Origin: Pontibacter diazotrophicus
GTDB taxonomy: Bacteria; Bacteroidota; Bacteroidia; Cytophagales; Hymenobacteraceae
Length of the DNA: 64,000 nt
Reading direction: 5' to 3'
NCBI RefSeq assembly: GCF_003367245.1
Contig: NZ_QRGR01000006.1
Location: forward strand, 1 to 64,000
Of this stretch, positions 1 to 8,606 are shown in pieces. A program made the translations under genes and the position numbers. Within the stretch, counting starts at the first letter, position 1; each line of letters begins with the position of its first letter. The notes below the pieces were generated by a model. That model saw only the letters and a program-made list of their open reading frames with translations, ran no database searches and was not told the DNA's origin.

Positions 1-1259
1 ACCAGCACCCGGAATTTGTCTCCCAGATCCCCATAGCTGTTCGGAAACTTGTTGGTGTAGAGCAGTGCCACAATGCCTTCTTCGGGGTCTACCCAATAGG
101 TGGTGCCGAAAATGCCTCCCCAATCATAAGTGCCTTCGGAAACAGGCATTTTGGCAGCGCTTTTTTCAGTAGCAATGCCAAAGCCCAACCCGAATTTACT
201 GTCTCCCCTGTCTACTTCTCCAATCTGGTTGGTAGTCATGAGGCGTACGGTAGCCGGGCTTAACAGCCGGCGCCCATTATACTCTCCGTTGTTTAGCAGC
301 ATCTGTAAGAACACAGCGTAATCATGAATGGTAGAAGACAGGCCAGCGCCTCCGGAGAAATAAGAGCCATCCACTTTTGGAAAATCAGGATTTTGCCCCC
401 CTCTGGCAGAAACAGGCTGTAGTTTTTTATTCTCTCCTTCGGTGTACAGTTTTACCAGGCGATCATGTTTTTCTGCAGGTAAATAAAACCAGGTATCTTT
501 CATGCCGAGGGGCTCAAAAATGCGTGCTCTGAAGAACTGATCCAGTGGCTGTCCGGAAACAACTTCAATAAGATAACCCAGTACGTCAGTGTTCAAACCA
601 TAGGTGAAACGTTCTCCCGGCTGGTGGAAAAGTGGCTGCTTTGCAAGTGCAGTCATGGCGTCTGCAAGTTTGTTGTTAGGAGTACCAATACCGCTCGGGA
701 TGTTGTATTTGGCATAGATGGCTGTTGCCTCAGGGCCTCCAATGGAGGGGTAGCTGATGCCGGAAGTATGCGTGAGCAGGTCACGGATCGTGATTTCCCT
801 TTTCGCCGGTACCGTAGTGTAAGTGGTGTCCTGCTTATTGAAGGAATCTAATACCTGTGGGTTCCGGAAAGCAGGAATGTATTTGGAGATAGGGTCGTCT
901 AGCAGGAATTTTCCTTCTTCATACAGCATCATGACACCTACGCTGGTAATCGCTTTGGTCTGAGAGGCAATACGGAAAATGTCGTCGCGCTTCAGGTTGT
1001 CTTTTGCCTCTACGTCGCTATGCCCCACACTTTTATAGTATACAATTTTACCATTGCGGGCAATCATCCCAACAGCGCCCGGAATGTAGTTCTTGTCGAC
1101 ATACTCCTGTAGTACCCGATCCAGGCGTTGCAGGCGTTCAGCACTCATTCCTGCTTTTTCAGGTTTCGCCTCCTGTAGAGCAGCTGTCGTAGACTTCTGG
1201 GCAAACGTGAAGCTGAAGCACAGGCAAAGCAAAAATGTAAAGGTAATTTTATGTAACAT
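1..1259 (-). CDS. Serine hydrolase, beta-lactamase/penicillin-binding (class C) family, C-terminus cut off
   Basis: The gene reads leftwards and runs off the start of the window, so its C-terminus is missing. The ATG at 1259 opens a signal peptide (MLHKITFTFLLCLCFSFTFA, then Q). The mature part has the class C serine hydrolase signature: S99-Q-T-K102 (SxxK, nucleophile and base) in 'RIASQTKAIT', the block 'RDLLTHTSGISY', and a YGLN-type tyrosine motif near position 600 ('FTYGLNTDVLGY'). This fold covers secreted esterases, D-aminopeptidases and beta-lactamases, and the substrate cannot be told from sequence. No partner gene is visible. The family is clear; the specific activity is open. Confidence 0.85.
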   Translation of the reverse strand, partial: MLHKITFTFLLCLCFSFTFAQKSTTAALQEAKPEKAGMSAERLQRLDRVLQEYVDKNYIPGAVGMIARNGKIVYYKSVGHSDVEAKDNLKRDDIFRIASQTKAITSVGVMMLYEEGKFLLDDPISKYIPAFRNPQVLDSFNKQDTTYTTVPAKREITIRDLLTHTSGISYPSIGGPEATAIYAKYNIPSGIGTPNNKLADAMTALAKQPLFHQPGERFTYGLNTDVLGYLIEVVSGQPLDQFFRARIFEPLGMKDTWFYLPAEKHDRLVKLYTEGENKKLQPVSARGGQNPDFPKVDGSYFSGGAGLSSTIHDYAVFLQMLLNNGEYNGRRLLSPATVRLMTTNQIGEVDRGDSKFGLGFGIATEKSAAKMPVSEGTYDWGGIFGTTYWVDPEEGIVALLYTNKFPNSYGDLGDKFRVL

Positions 1260-1456
1260 ATAGCTGCTTTTAATTAATATCTGAGGAGTAAGTTAAGAAA
1301 ATTCAGTCCATGTTTTATGCTTGTATACTGCTTTTTCAGACTTCTGTGATTTTCCGGTTGTTTAATGCCATACATGGTTTAACAGGAGCAGCATATTATT
1401 CTGATAAATCACTTACCTGGCGATGCGGTTCCACATACACCTGTAAAAAAGGCTTA

Positions 1457-3058
1457 TCAGGCTTTCAGGATCTTTGTGAAGTATTCTTCGATGGCCTCTG
1501 TGTTCAGCGATGATGTCCTGAAGCCGATATGTCCATCCGGGCGGATGATGAAAATGGCTTCTTTCTTCACGCCATAGGCACGGGCAAAGGCTTTGTTTTC
1601 TGAGTAGGTTCTGATAACCTGCACCTGTACCGGAAGCTGGACACGGTGTGTGAGGTGGTAACATACATCCTGTACAGCTGAAAATTCAGGGCGGGGCGTG
1701 GCAAGTAACAAAGTAAAGCTGCGGAGGCTAAAAAGGCTGTATATACTGCATTGTTTTCCGTTCGATATCACCTGTACATAGGGTGCCCTGTCGCCAGCCT
1801 GGGGCGCTTTACTGCTAAACCCATCTGATGCATCCTGTTTACTTAAAGAGCTGAATCTATATTTTATAGCAATTTGTGATATACGCCTGAACGCGCGTTT
1901 GCGAAGCCATTTTACTTTTACCACAGCATTGAACGCAGCTGGAAAAATGTGAAGCCGGAAAGTATTCATGAAAGGGCCTCGCTGAATCAGGAATTGAAAA
2001 AAGCGGTCGGTCGTGTGGATGAGGTTTTGAGCGATGACATGGCGTTCCTCGTGGTAAGTGTCGAGCAGGTGAGGGGTTGCCTGCCCTTTTAGCACCAGCG
2101 CCAGCTTCCAGGCCAGGTTATAAGCATCCTGTATCCCTGTGTTCATTCCCTGGCCACCGGCAGGGCTATGCACATGTGCTGCATCACCTGCCAGAAAAAG
2201 CCTGCCTTTGCTGAACGTACGGCTGTGGCGCGCATGGATTTTAAACACAGAAAGCCAGTCAGTGTTTTTAAGGTTCACTTTTACATGGGGGTTGGCATCT
2301 ACAATCCGCTGCATGTCCTTCTCTGTAAGTTTTTCGTCTTCTTCTTTCCGGACCGCATCGTTCATGAAATTGAAAATCCTGTATTTGTGCTTCTCGCTGA
2401 AGGGGAAAAAGCCGGAGATATAGCCGGGCGCGAATGAGAAATAGATGCTATCATGCGAGAGTTGCCAGTCAATCTCGCTGTCGGAGAGGTAGAAGGTAGG
2501 GGAGAAGGTCTTTCCCTCAAAAGAAAAGCCGCCTTCTCTACGCACAGTGCTGCCAGCTCCGTCGCAGCCGATCACATAGTTAAACCGTAGCTTTTTCTCT
2601 TCTCCGGATGGAGCCCTGATGTAGGCGTTAACACCGTCCTTTTGTTCCTCTAACTGCGTCAGTTCATGCTCCCACAGTACCTCCTGGTTGTGTTTTGACA
2701 AAGCTTCTGCCATTAGCTGCTCCGTCTTGTTCTGTGCAAGTATAAGCAGGTAGGGGAATGGCGTTTCATTTGGTACCAAGCCTTCCAGGTTAAAAGTAAC
2801 AGCTTTTTTCCCTTTCGACAGGAAGCTGAGCATTAGCTTAATGCTACCTAAATCCACAGCCTTTTCTGCTATACCTAACTGATCAAATATTTCCAATGAC
2901 CGCGCCTGAACGGCGAAGGCCTTTGACTCGCGGGAAGGGTGAGCGTTCTTGTCAATTACGAGAAAGGGAATGTCCATTCTTGTCAGAAGATTCGCCAGCG
3001 TAAGCCCTGTAGGACCTGCCCCGGTTATTAGTACAGAAGTGTCTTGTAGCCCAGCCAT
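1457..3058 (-). CDS. FAD-dependent monooxygenase (PheA/TfdB/UbiH-like aromatic hydroxylase)
   Basis: A 533-residue group A flavoprotein monooxygenase. Visible motifs are the Rossmann GxGxxG at residues 13-18 (GAGPTG), the DG motif 'CDGAGST' at 165-171, and the second FAD motif 'LFLAGDAAHVHSP' around 287-299. A C-terminal thioredoxin-like extension (about residues 420-533) is typical of phenol- and pentachlorophenol-hydroxylase-type enzymes. These enzymes use NAD(P)H and O2 to hydroxylate aromatic or polyketide substrates; the substrate here is unknown. There is no signal peptide, so it should be cytoplasmic. It is divergent from rarA and has a small palindrome upstream at 3113-3125. No other aromatic-degradation gene is nearby, so it may serve detoxification. 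Confidence 0.9.
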   Translation of the reverse strand: MAGLQDTSVLITGAGPTGLTLANLLTRMDIPFLVIDKNAHPSRESKAFAVQARSLEIFDQLGIAEKAVDLGSIKLMLSFLSKGKKAVTFNLEGLVPNETPFPYLLILAQNKTEQLMAEALSKHNQEVLWEHELTQLEEQKDGVNAYIRAPSGEEKKLRFNYVIGCDGAGSTVRREGGFSFEGKTFSPTFYLSDSEIDWQLSHDSIYFSFAPGYISGFFPFSEKHKYRIFNFMNDAVRKEEDEKLTEKDMQRIVDANPHVKVNLKNTDWLSVFKIHARHSRTFSKGRLFLAGDAAHVHSPAGGQGMNTGIQDAYNLAWKLALVLKGQATPHLLDTYHEERHVIAQNLIHTTDRFFQFLIQRGPFMNTFRLHIFPAAFNAVVKVKWLRKRAFRRISQIAIKYRFSSLSKQDASDGFSSKAPQAGDRAPYVQVISNGKQCSIYSLFSLRSFTLLLATPRPEFSAVQDVCYHLTHRVQLPVQVQVIRTYSENKAFARAYGVKKEAIFIIRPDGHIGFRTSSLNTEAIEEYFTKILKA

Positions 3059-3112
3059 AATTTTTTAACTGTATCGGTTAGAGAAGGTTGTAAGCCTTTA
3101 TCAGGCATCTTT

Positions 3113-3125
3113 TACACCTGGTGTA
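3113..3125 (-). promoter_or_regulatory. Small palindrome upstream of the monooxygenase, possible operator
   Basis: TACACC-T-GGTGTA is a perfect 6-bp dyad about 55 bp upstream of the monooxygenase start, in the divergent gap with rarA. Its size and position suit a repressor site, but no regulator gene is adjacent and one short palindrome can arise by chance. Confidence 0.25.
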
Positions 3126-3220
3126 CCATTAACTGTAACAAGAAGCTGTTATACCTGACCTCTTTCCCCTCAAATTCGTAGCTTTGTCTTTAACCGATTC
3201 CGGAGATAGAAACAGAGCAG

Positions 3221-4489
3221 ATGAATCACCCGAACACACCTTTGGCCGAGCGCATGCGGCCGCACAGCCTGGATCAGTACTATGGCCAAAAGCACCTTGT
3301 TGGCCCTACAGGCATTTTACGTCGTTACATTGAGGGGGGTGTTATCCCGAGCATGATCCTGTGGGGACCTCCCGGTGTTGGTAAAACCACGCTGGCCAAC
3401 ATCATTGCCAACCAAATGAAAGTGCCCTTTGTGGCGCTGAGTGCTATCAACTCCGGTGTAAAGGACATACGGGAAGTTATAGAACAGGCCAAGAAACGGC
3501 AGGGTACCGTGCTGTTCATCGATGAGATACACCGCTTTAATAAGTCGCAGCAGGATGCGCTGCTGGGGGCGGTGGAAAAAGGAACCGTTACCCTGGTTGG
3601 CGCTACGACCGAAAACCCTTCTTTCGAAGTAATTTCGGCTTTGCTGTCCCGGTGCCAGGTATACATCCTCAAGCACCTGACGAAGGACGAACTGATAGAA
3701 CTGGTGGATAAGGCACTGGAACAGGATGAGTGGTTGCGCCACCGTAAGGTGCGGGTAGAGGAGTATGAGGCCCTGCTGACCATATCAGGTGGTGATGCCC
3801 GAAAGCTGCTGAACCTGCTGGAGATAGTGGCAGAAGGTGTGAAAGACGAAGAAGTGGTGGTGCGAAATGAACTGGTAAAGCAGGTGGCGCAGCAGAACAT
3901 CGTGATGTACGACAAGTCCGGGGAGATGCACTACGACCTGGTTTCAGCCTATATAAAATCTATCCGGGGCTCTGACCCGAATGCGGCTGTTTACTGGCTG
4001 GCCCGCATGATTGAAGGGGGCGAAGACCCGAAGTTCATCGCCCGCCGCCTGCTGATTGCCGCTTCTGAAGACATTGGACTGGCCAACTCCAACGCCTTGC
4101 TCATGGCTACCTCCTGCTTTCAGGCGGTGCAGATGATCGGCTATCCGGAGGCAGAGATTATTCTTTCGCAGTGCACCGTTTACCTGGCTACCTCCCCTAA
4201 GAGTAACGCGTCGTATAAGGCCATAAAGAATGCGCGTGCATTGGTACAGCAAACCGGTAACCTGCCAGTGCCGCTGCACATCCGCAACGCGCCTACCAAA
4301 CTGATGAAAGAGATTGGCTACGGCAACAACTATAAATATGCGCACGATTACGAAGGCAATTTTGTGCAGCAGGAGTTTATGCCGCAGGAGCTTAGCAGTA
4401 CCGCCTTCTACCAACCCGGCCAGAACGGCCGCGAAAACGACATGCGCAAGCAACTGCAGGCGCAGTGGGGCAAAAAGTATGGATATTGA
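3221..4489 (+). CDS. rarA: Replication-associated recombination protein RarA (MgsA), AAA+ ATPase
   Basis: A 422-residue clamp-loader-like AAA+ ATPase that acts at stalled replication forks. Walker A is GPPGVGKT (residues 49-56), Walker B is 'LFIDEIHRFNKSQQD' (DEIH at 101-104), and 'GATTENPSFEV' is the sensor 1 region. The C-terminal part with 'GSDPNAAVYWLARM' and 'EDPKFIARRL' is the tetramerisation/MgsA domain. Length and motif order are normal for the family. The start in 'cagATGAATCACCC' keeps the conserved 'PLAERMRPHSLDQYYGQ' N-terminus. Its stop codon leads straight into a GTTAGA-type repeat array. Confidence 0.96.
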   Translation: MNHPNTPLAERMRPHSLDQYYGQKHLVGPTGILRRYIEGGVIPSMILWGPPGVGKTTLANIIANQMKVPFVALSAINSGVKDIREVIEQAKKRQGTVLFIDEIHRFNKSQQDALLGAVEKGTVTLVGATTENPSFEVISALLSRCQVYILKHLTKDELIELVDKALEQDEWLRHRKVRVEEYEALLTISGGDARKLLNLLEIVAEGVKDEEVVVRNELVKQVAQQNIVMYDKSGEMHYDLVSAYIKSIRGSDPNAAVYWLARMIEGGEDPKFIARRLLIAASEDIGLANSNALLMATSCFQAVQMIGYPEAEIILSQCTVYLATSPKSNASYKAIKNARALVQQTGNLPVPLHIRNAPTKLMKEIGYGNNYKYAHDYEGNFVQQEFMPQELSSTAFYQPGQNGRENDMRKQLQAQWGKKYGY

Positions 4490-4535
4490 GAGTTAGAATG
4501 TTATAAAGTTAGAAGGTTAAAAAGTTAAATAGATC
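4487..4535 (+). repeat. Stop-anchored GTTAGA-type repeat array (rarA 3' end)
   Basis: Starting at the rarA stop codon, the DNA reads as degenerate 8-12-nt units built on GTTAGAA, GTTATAA and GTTAAAA. A reversed set of the same units lies at 4640-4694, so the two arms face each other around a core of about 105 bp. The units carry TAG/TAA in shifting frames. Confidence 0.6.
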
Positions 4536-4639
4536 TGGAGTTTAGGTGGTGAAAAGTCTACTTGTTAAAAGGCTGCAGTTGTACTGATTTTTAACAGGAT
4601 AGGTTTGGAATCTGATGATTCTATTCTTCCATATCAACT

Positions 4640-4694
4640 TTCTAAATCTCTAACTTTTTAATTTTCTAACTTATAAAAACTTTCTAACTCCCAA
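4640..4694 (-). repeat. Reversed arm of the GTTAGA-type array, upstream of sppA
   Basis: On the plus strand this reads as AACTTTCTAAA, CTCTAACTTTTTAA, TTTTCTAACTTA and ACTTTCTAACTC, which is the reverse complement of the array at 4487-4535 with mismatches. The unit 4487-4694 therefore looks like an imperfect palindromic element of about 208 bp between rarA and sppA. Confidence 0.55.
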
Positions 4695-4755
4695 CGTTTG
4701 TCTATAAAAATGTCGAGTTGGTCGAGAAGGTTAACACTAGATAAACAATTTGCCC

Positions 4756-4763
4756 TATTTTTG
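4756..4763 (+). promoter_or_regulatory. Possible Bacteroidota -7 promoter element for sppA
   Basis: TATTTTTG matches the Bacteroidota -7 consensus TAnnTTTG about 65 bp before the sppA start. I do not see a TTG -33 partner at the usual 17-23 bp spacing, so the call is weak. Confidence 0.25.
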
Positions 4764-4827
4764 TATATAACTATAGAGGGGCGTTTACAGCCCCTCCAAA
4801 ACGTACTATTATTAACCCAGATACGAC

Positions 4828-6591
4828 ATGTTAAATTTCCTGAAATATGTGCTGGCTACTATTGTTGGCTTGCTCGTATTCTTTTTTATCTCCATTCTGT
4901 TGCTGTTTGCCATTGCCGCCGCTTCAGCCTCTTCTGATGAAGTAACGGTAGCCGAGAATTCTGTGCTGGAGCTAAAGCTGGACAAGCCTATAATGGAGCG
5001 TGACCCGGAGAATCCTTTTGCTGAACTTGGCTTTTCCTTCGGCTCTCTCTCCAGTTCAGATGGTCTGGATCAAATCAAAGCCGCCATCCGCCGTGCCAAA
5101 ACCGACGACAATGTGAAAGGTATCTTCCTGAACATGATTTTCGTGGATGCCGGTATGGCGAAGCTGGAGGAAATCCGAAATGAGTTGATTGACTTTAAAG
5201 AGTCTGGCAAGTTTGTGGTTTCTTACACCGATGTTTCTACTGAGAAAGCATACTACCTTTCTTCCGTAGCTGATAAAATCTACCTGAACCCAATGGGCAC
5301 GATTGAATTCAACGGCATGAGTTCTGAGATGTTCTTCTTTAAAAGAATGCTGGACAAGCTGAATATAGAGGCCCAAATCTTTAAGGTGGGTACCTATAAA
5401 AGCGCTGTAGAACCTTTCTTTTTAGAGGAAGCCAGCGATGCCAACCGGGAGCAGCTAAACTCTTTCCTGAACTCAATTAACAACTATCAGCTACAGAACA
5501 TAGCTGAGGCACGCGGTGTGGAGGTAGCAGAATTGAAGAACGTACAGGACAACCTGCTGGTGCGTGACCCTGCCGATGCCAAAGAATATAAACTCATTAC
5601 CGATATCGGATACTTTGATGAGGCTATCAGCTATATGAAAAGTAATATGGGGATGGCTGAGGATGACAAGCTGGAACTGGTGCAGCTGTCTAAATACAAA
5701 AAGGTAAAAGATAATGTAGAGGTAAGTACTTCCAGAAACAGGATTGCTGTTGTCTATGCCGAAGGCGATATTGTGGACGGCGAAGGAGATGAAGGCAACA
5801 TTGGTAGCCGACGCTTTACTGATGCCCTGCGCAAAGCCCGAATGGATGAGAATGTGAAGGCAGTAGTGCTGCGCATCAGCTCTCCGGGTGGTAGTGCCCT
5901 GGCATCAGATGTTATCTGGCGCGAGATACAGCTTACCAAAAAGGAGAAGCCGGTGATAGCCTCTATGTCTGATTACGCTGCCTCTGGCGGTTACTACCTT
6001 GCCATGGGCTGCGACACGATTGTGGCGCACCCGAATACCATAACAGGTAGTATTGGCGTATTTGGTGTGATTCCGAACATACAGGGCTTCCTGAACGAGA
6101 AGTTAGGCATTACCGTGGACCATGTAAGTACTGGTAATTTCTCTGAACAGCCAACCATTACACGGCCGATGACGGAGCAGGAGAAGGAGATCGTGCAGAA
6201 CCAAATCGACCAGATTTACGAAACCTTTACGAGCAAAGCCGCCCAGGGCCGTGGCATGAACCAGGACCAGCTGAAAGAGTACGCATCTGGCCGGGTATGG
6301 TCTGGTGTAGAGGCAGAGCAGCGCAACCTTATAGATGTGTATGGTGGTCTGGAAACTGCCATTGCCATCGCTGCTAAAAAAGCCAATATAGAAGACGATT
6401 ACCGGCTCAAAGCAATGCCTGAGCGTAAGTCTTTCTTCAATAACCTCTTCAGTGATTTTGGTGCGCAAACCAAAGAGCAGTCTATCAAAGCCGAGCTTGG
6501 TGAGTTGTACCCTTACTACAAATTGTATAAGAAAGTAGGTGACATGCAGGGAGCACAGGCCAGAATGCCTTACGACCTGACTCTTCAATAA
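4828..6591 (+). CDS. sppA: Signal peptide peptidase SppA, long (67K/protease IV) type
   Basis: A 587-residue membrane-anchored serine protease that degrades cleaved signal peptides at the inner membrane. One N-terminal transmembrane helix (about residues 8-32) is followed by tandem SppA domains. The catalytic dyad can be placed: the general-base Lys at about 191 ('GTYKSAVEPFF') in the N-terminal domain and the nucleophile Ser at about 356 ('SSPGGSALASD') in the C-terminal domain. This matches the Lys209/Ser409 arrangement of the E. coli enzyme. Length is normal. It appears to be a single-gene unit ending in the hairpin at 6617-6655. Confidence 0.95.
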   Translation: MLNFLKYVLATIVGLLVFFFISILLLFAIAAASASSDEVTVAENSVLELKLDKPIMERDPENPFAELGFSFGSLSSSDGLDQIKAAIRRAKTDDNVKGIFLNMIFVDAGMAKLEEIRNELIDFKESGKFVVSYTDVSTEKAYYLSSVADKIYLNPMGTIEFNGMSSEMFFFKRMLDKLNIEAQIFKVGTYKSAVEPFFLEEASDANREQLNSFLNSINNYQLQNIAEARGVEVAELKNVQDNLLVRDPADAKEYKLITDIGYFDEAISYMKSNMGMAEDDKLELVQLSKYKKVKDNVEVSTSRNRIAVVYAEGDIVDGEGDEGNIGSRRFTDALRKARMDENVKAVVLRISSPGGSALASDVIWREIQLTKKEKPVIASMSDYAASGGYYLAMGCDTIVAHPNTITGSIGVFGVIPNIQGFLNEKLGITVDHVSTGNFSEQPTITRPMTEQEKEIVQNQIDQIYETFTSKAAQGRGMNQDQLKEYASGRVWSGVEAEQRNLIDVYGGLETAIAIAAKKANIEDDYRLKAMPERKSFFNNLFSDFGAQTKEQSIKAELGELYPYYKLYKKVGDMQGAQARMPYDLTLQ

Positions 6592-6616
6592 GTCAGAAGA
6601 AACCTTGTGCTATAAC

Positions 6617-6655
6617 AAAAAGCCGCTGCCAGATTCCCTCTGGTAGCGGCTTTTG
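6617..6655 (+). terminator. Rho-independent terminator after sppA
   Basis: AAAAGCCGCTGCCAG pairs with CTGGTAGCGGCTTTT (one G-T type mismatch in the stem) around a short loop, followed by a T-rich run. It lies about 25 bp after the sppA stop. Confidence 0.85.
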
Positions 6656-6824
6656 TTTTAAAGCCCGCCTATTTTTTGCAAATTTACTGCAAAAGCAATA
6701 CCAATTAGCAGCCTTTCGCAAGCCACCTTTTTTGACTGCGGATGCAGCTAATTGAAATTGAATTCGTTCATACACTCACTCAGGTTTTGTCTTTCTTTAT
6801 TTAATTTTTCAAAATCAAAAACAT

Positions 6825-7640
6825 ATGATGCAGCTCTTACAGGAATCCACTTCTTATATACAAAGTAAATCAGAGGGTTTTGTGCCTGAATTCGGGATTA
6901 TACTTGGCACTGGTTTAGGTGCACTGGTGAACGAAGTAGAAGTTTACCATACTTTGTCTTATGCTGATATTCCAAACTTTCCGGTGTCTACAGTAGAGAG
7001 CCATTCAGGTAAATTGATTTTAGGTTTGCTGGCAGGAAAGAGGGTGGTGGTGATGCAGGGGCGCTTTCACTACTATGAAGGGTATACAATGGAGCAGTTG
7101 GTTTTTCCTGTGCGCGTGATGAAGCTGCTGGGAGTAAAGAAACTGTTTGTATCTAACGCCGCAGGTGGTCTTAACCCACGCTTTAACACCAGCGACCTGA
7201 TGGTGATTACGGACCACATTAACCTGCTGCCAGGCAATCCCCTAATCGGCAAGAATATAGATGAGCTGGGCCCCCGCTTCCCGGATATGAGCGAAGTGTA
7301 TGACGAAGACATGATACGCGAAGCCATGGTGATTGCAGAAGATGCTGACTTCGACCTGAGCGAAGGAGTATATGCCAGTGCGCCGGGCCCCATGCTGGAG
7401 ACGAAAGCAGAATACCGTTACCTGAGCATTATTGGGGCTGATGCTGTAGGAATGTCTACTGTGCCCGAGGTTATCGCGGCTCGCCATATGGGTATGCCAG
7501 TATTCGCTATTTCCGTAATTACGGATATGTGCACTCCAGACAGAATTAAAAAAGTGGTGCTAGCCGATATCCTGGAGGCTGCAGCCATAGCCGAACCTCG
7601 TTTGACCATGCTTATCCGGGAGCTGGTGAAGAGAAGTTAG
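6825..7640 (+). CDS. Purine nucleoside phosphorylase (PNP class I, inosine/guanosine type)
   Basis: A 271-residue trimeric-type PNP that converts inosine or guanosine plus phosphate to the base and ribose-1-phosphate in purine salvage. Seen in order: phosphate loop 'ILGTGLGAL', 'ESHSGKL', '[10 protein letters not shown]', '[10 protein letters not shown]', '[16 protein letters not shown]' and the base-binding block '[18 protein letters not shown]'. These are the hallmarks of the PNP/MTAP family, and the motif set favours inosine/guanosine over methylthioadenosine. Two adjacent ATGs (6825 and 6828) are possible starts. The stop TAG lies inside a GTTAGAAAG-type array. Confidence 0.94.
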   Translation: MMQLLQESTSYIQSKSEGFVPEFGIILGTGLGALVNEVEVYHTLSYADIPNFPVSTVESHSGKLILGLLAGKRVVVMQGRFHYYEGYTMEQLVFPVRVMKLLGVKKLFVSNAAGGLNPRFNTSDLMVITDHINLLPGNPLIGKNIDELGPRFPDMSEVYDEDMIREAMVIAEDADFDLSEGVYASAPGPMLETKAEYRYLSIIGADAVGMSTVPEVIAARHMGMPVFAISVITDMCTPDRIKKVVLADILEAAAIAEPRLTMLIRELVKRS

Positions 7641-7667
7641 AAAGTTTAGGAGTTAGAGGGGTAGAGA

Positions 7668-7726
7668 GTTAAACTGAAAGAGGTAAAAACAGTCTGTTCG
7701 ACTGTTTTTACCTCTTTCAGTTTAAC
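7668..7726. terminator. 26-bp perfect-stem hairpin, bidirectional terminator after pnp
   Basis: Arms 7668-7693 and 7701-7726 are exact reverse complements (26 bp) around the 7-nt loop CTGTTCG, with T/A-rich ends on both strands. It lies between the 3' ends of convergent genes, which suits a bidirectional terminator. The stem is unusually long and is embedded in the GTTAGA-type repeats. Confidence 0.8.
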
Positions 7727-7742
7727 TTTTTATTTGTACAAG

Positions 7743-7758
7743 CGAGTCTGGAGACTCG
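7743..7758. repeat. Short perfect palindrome inside the pnp intergenic element
   Basis: CGAGTCT-GG-AGACTCG (7-bp arms) is followed by the GC-rich dyad CGGGATAGATTCCCG. The palindromes sit in the core enclosed by the facing repeat arrays, suggesting a composite repetitive extragenic element. Confidence 0.5.
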
Positions 7759-7840
7759 TACCCACTGAACGTCACGGGATAGATTCCCGCGCCAGTCCGG
7801 GAGCGGTTGTAACACTCCTGCAGGGGCAAGCAGTATACCT

Positions 7841-7896
7841 TAACTCTCTAACTCTCTAACTCTCTAACTCTCTAACTCTCTAACTCTCTAACTCTA
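7841..7896 (-). repeat. Tandem 8-bp repeat (TAACTCTC) ending on a stop codon
   Basis: About seven near-perfect copies of the octamer TAACTCTC (GAGAGTTA on the minus strand). The last copy merges with the stop codon (TAG, 7896-7894) of the small gene that follows. In that gene's sense the array begins at its stop codon. Because the unit is 8 bp, the TAG triplets step through all three frames. It is a microsatellite likely to change copy number. Confidence 0.85.
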
Positions 7897-8322
7897 CTGC
7901 CTTTCTCTGAACCGGAACGTGATACCCCAACTGCCTCTGAATATCATGTCTACTTCTGAGCCTATGTTTGTGAGTAACGCTGCTTCTGTATGAAAGCCAA
8001 ACTGCTTCTTTTCAAAAGGGAAGACGCTTAATCCTACTGGTAGTAATACGCCACTAAACTCACCCAATCGTAAGCCTAGTCCGGCATCCAGGTAGTAGTC
8101 TTCTTTCCGGATAATTTTATAGGGAACAACCACTTCAGCGCTCATGTCTTCAGTGAAAACATCTGTGCTAAGCCTAAACTCAGGCGTCCATTTGCTGAAC
8201 TCGTAGCCGACTGCTAGAAAGGGCAGGTTTGATTGGTGATAAGAAACGTTTATCTGGCTAAAGCCTTCCTTTGCTATGAATAGTGAGGTAAGCAGCACAA
8301 GCAGGAATATCCTTTTCTTCAT
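7894..8322 (-). CDS. Small secreted protein of unknown function, probable outer-membrane beta-strand protein
   Basis: A 142-residue protein with a clear signal peptide (MKKRIFLLVLLTSLFIAKEGFSQ). The mature part alternates polar and hydrophobic residues ('FLAVGYEFSKWTPEFRLSTDVF', shown here as one stretch of the pattern across about residues 35-57) and ends 'SWGITFRFRERQ', in the style of small outer-membrane beta-barrels. I do not recognise a named family. Its stop codon lies inside the TAACTCTC array. The upstream gap 8323-8606 shows no obvious feature. Confidence 0.75.
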   Translation of the reverse strand: MKKRIFLLVLLTSLFIAKEGFSQINVSYHQSNLPFLAVGYEFSKWTPEFRLSTDVFTEDMSAEVVVPYKIIRKEDYYLDAGLGLRLGEFSGVLLPVGLSVFPFEKKQFGFHTEAALLTNIGSEVDMIFRGSWGITFRFRERQ

Positions 8323-8606
8323 GTGGGGGTATCAATAATATTTTTAGCATTCACAGCACAAAAAGGGCCGGCAAACAGGTAACACTGCTACAGAAAAAGC
8401 CAGGCGGAGCATTCCTGTCACAGTGAAGGATGCAGGTATTTAGAAACAGGAAAACCTTTCAAATTACGCCAGCGCGTTGAGGGCACTATGCATTCATCCC
8501 ATAGGTAAGCAGGTTCCTTCCCTTTACTATGAAGATAACATAAATATATAGATATAATTTATATTATAGAATTACTGCCCCCTTAAAATCTCTGCTTGAT
8601 AACGTC

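Noticed and set aside
7841..7896. Repeat array considered as CRISPR
   Set aside because: Unit is 8 bp with no spacers and no cas genes; it is a simple tandem microsatellite.
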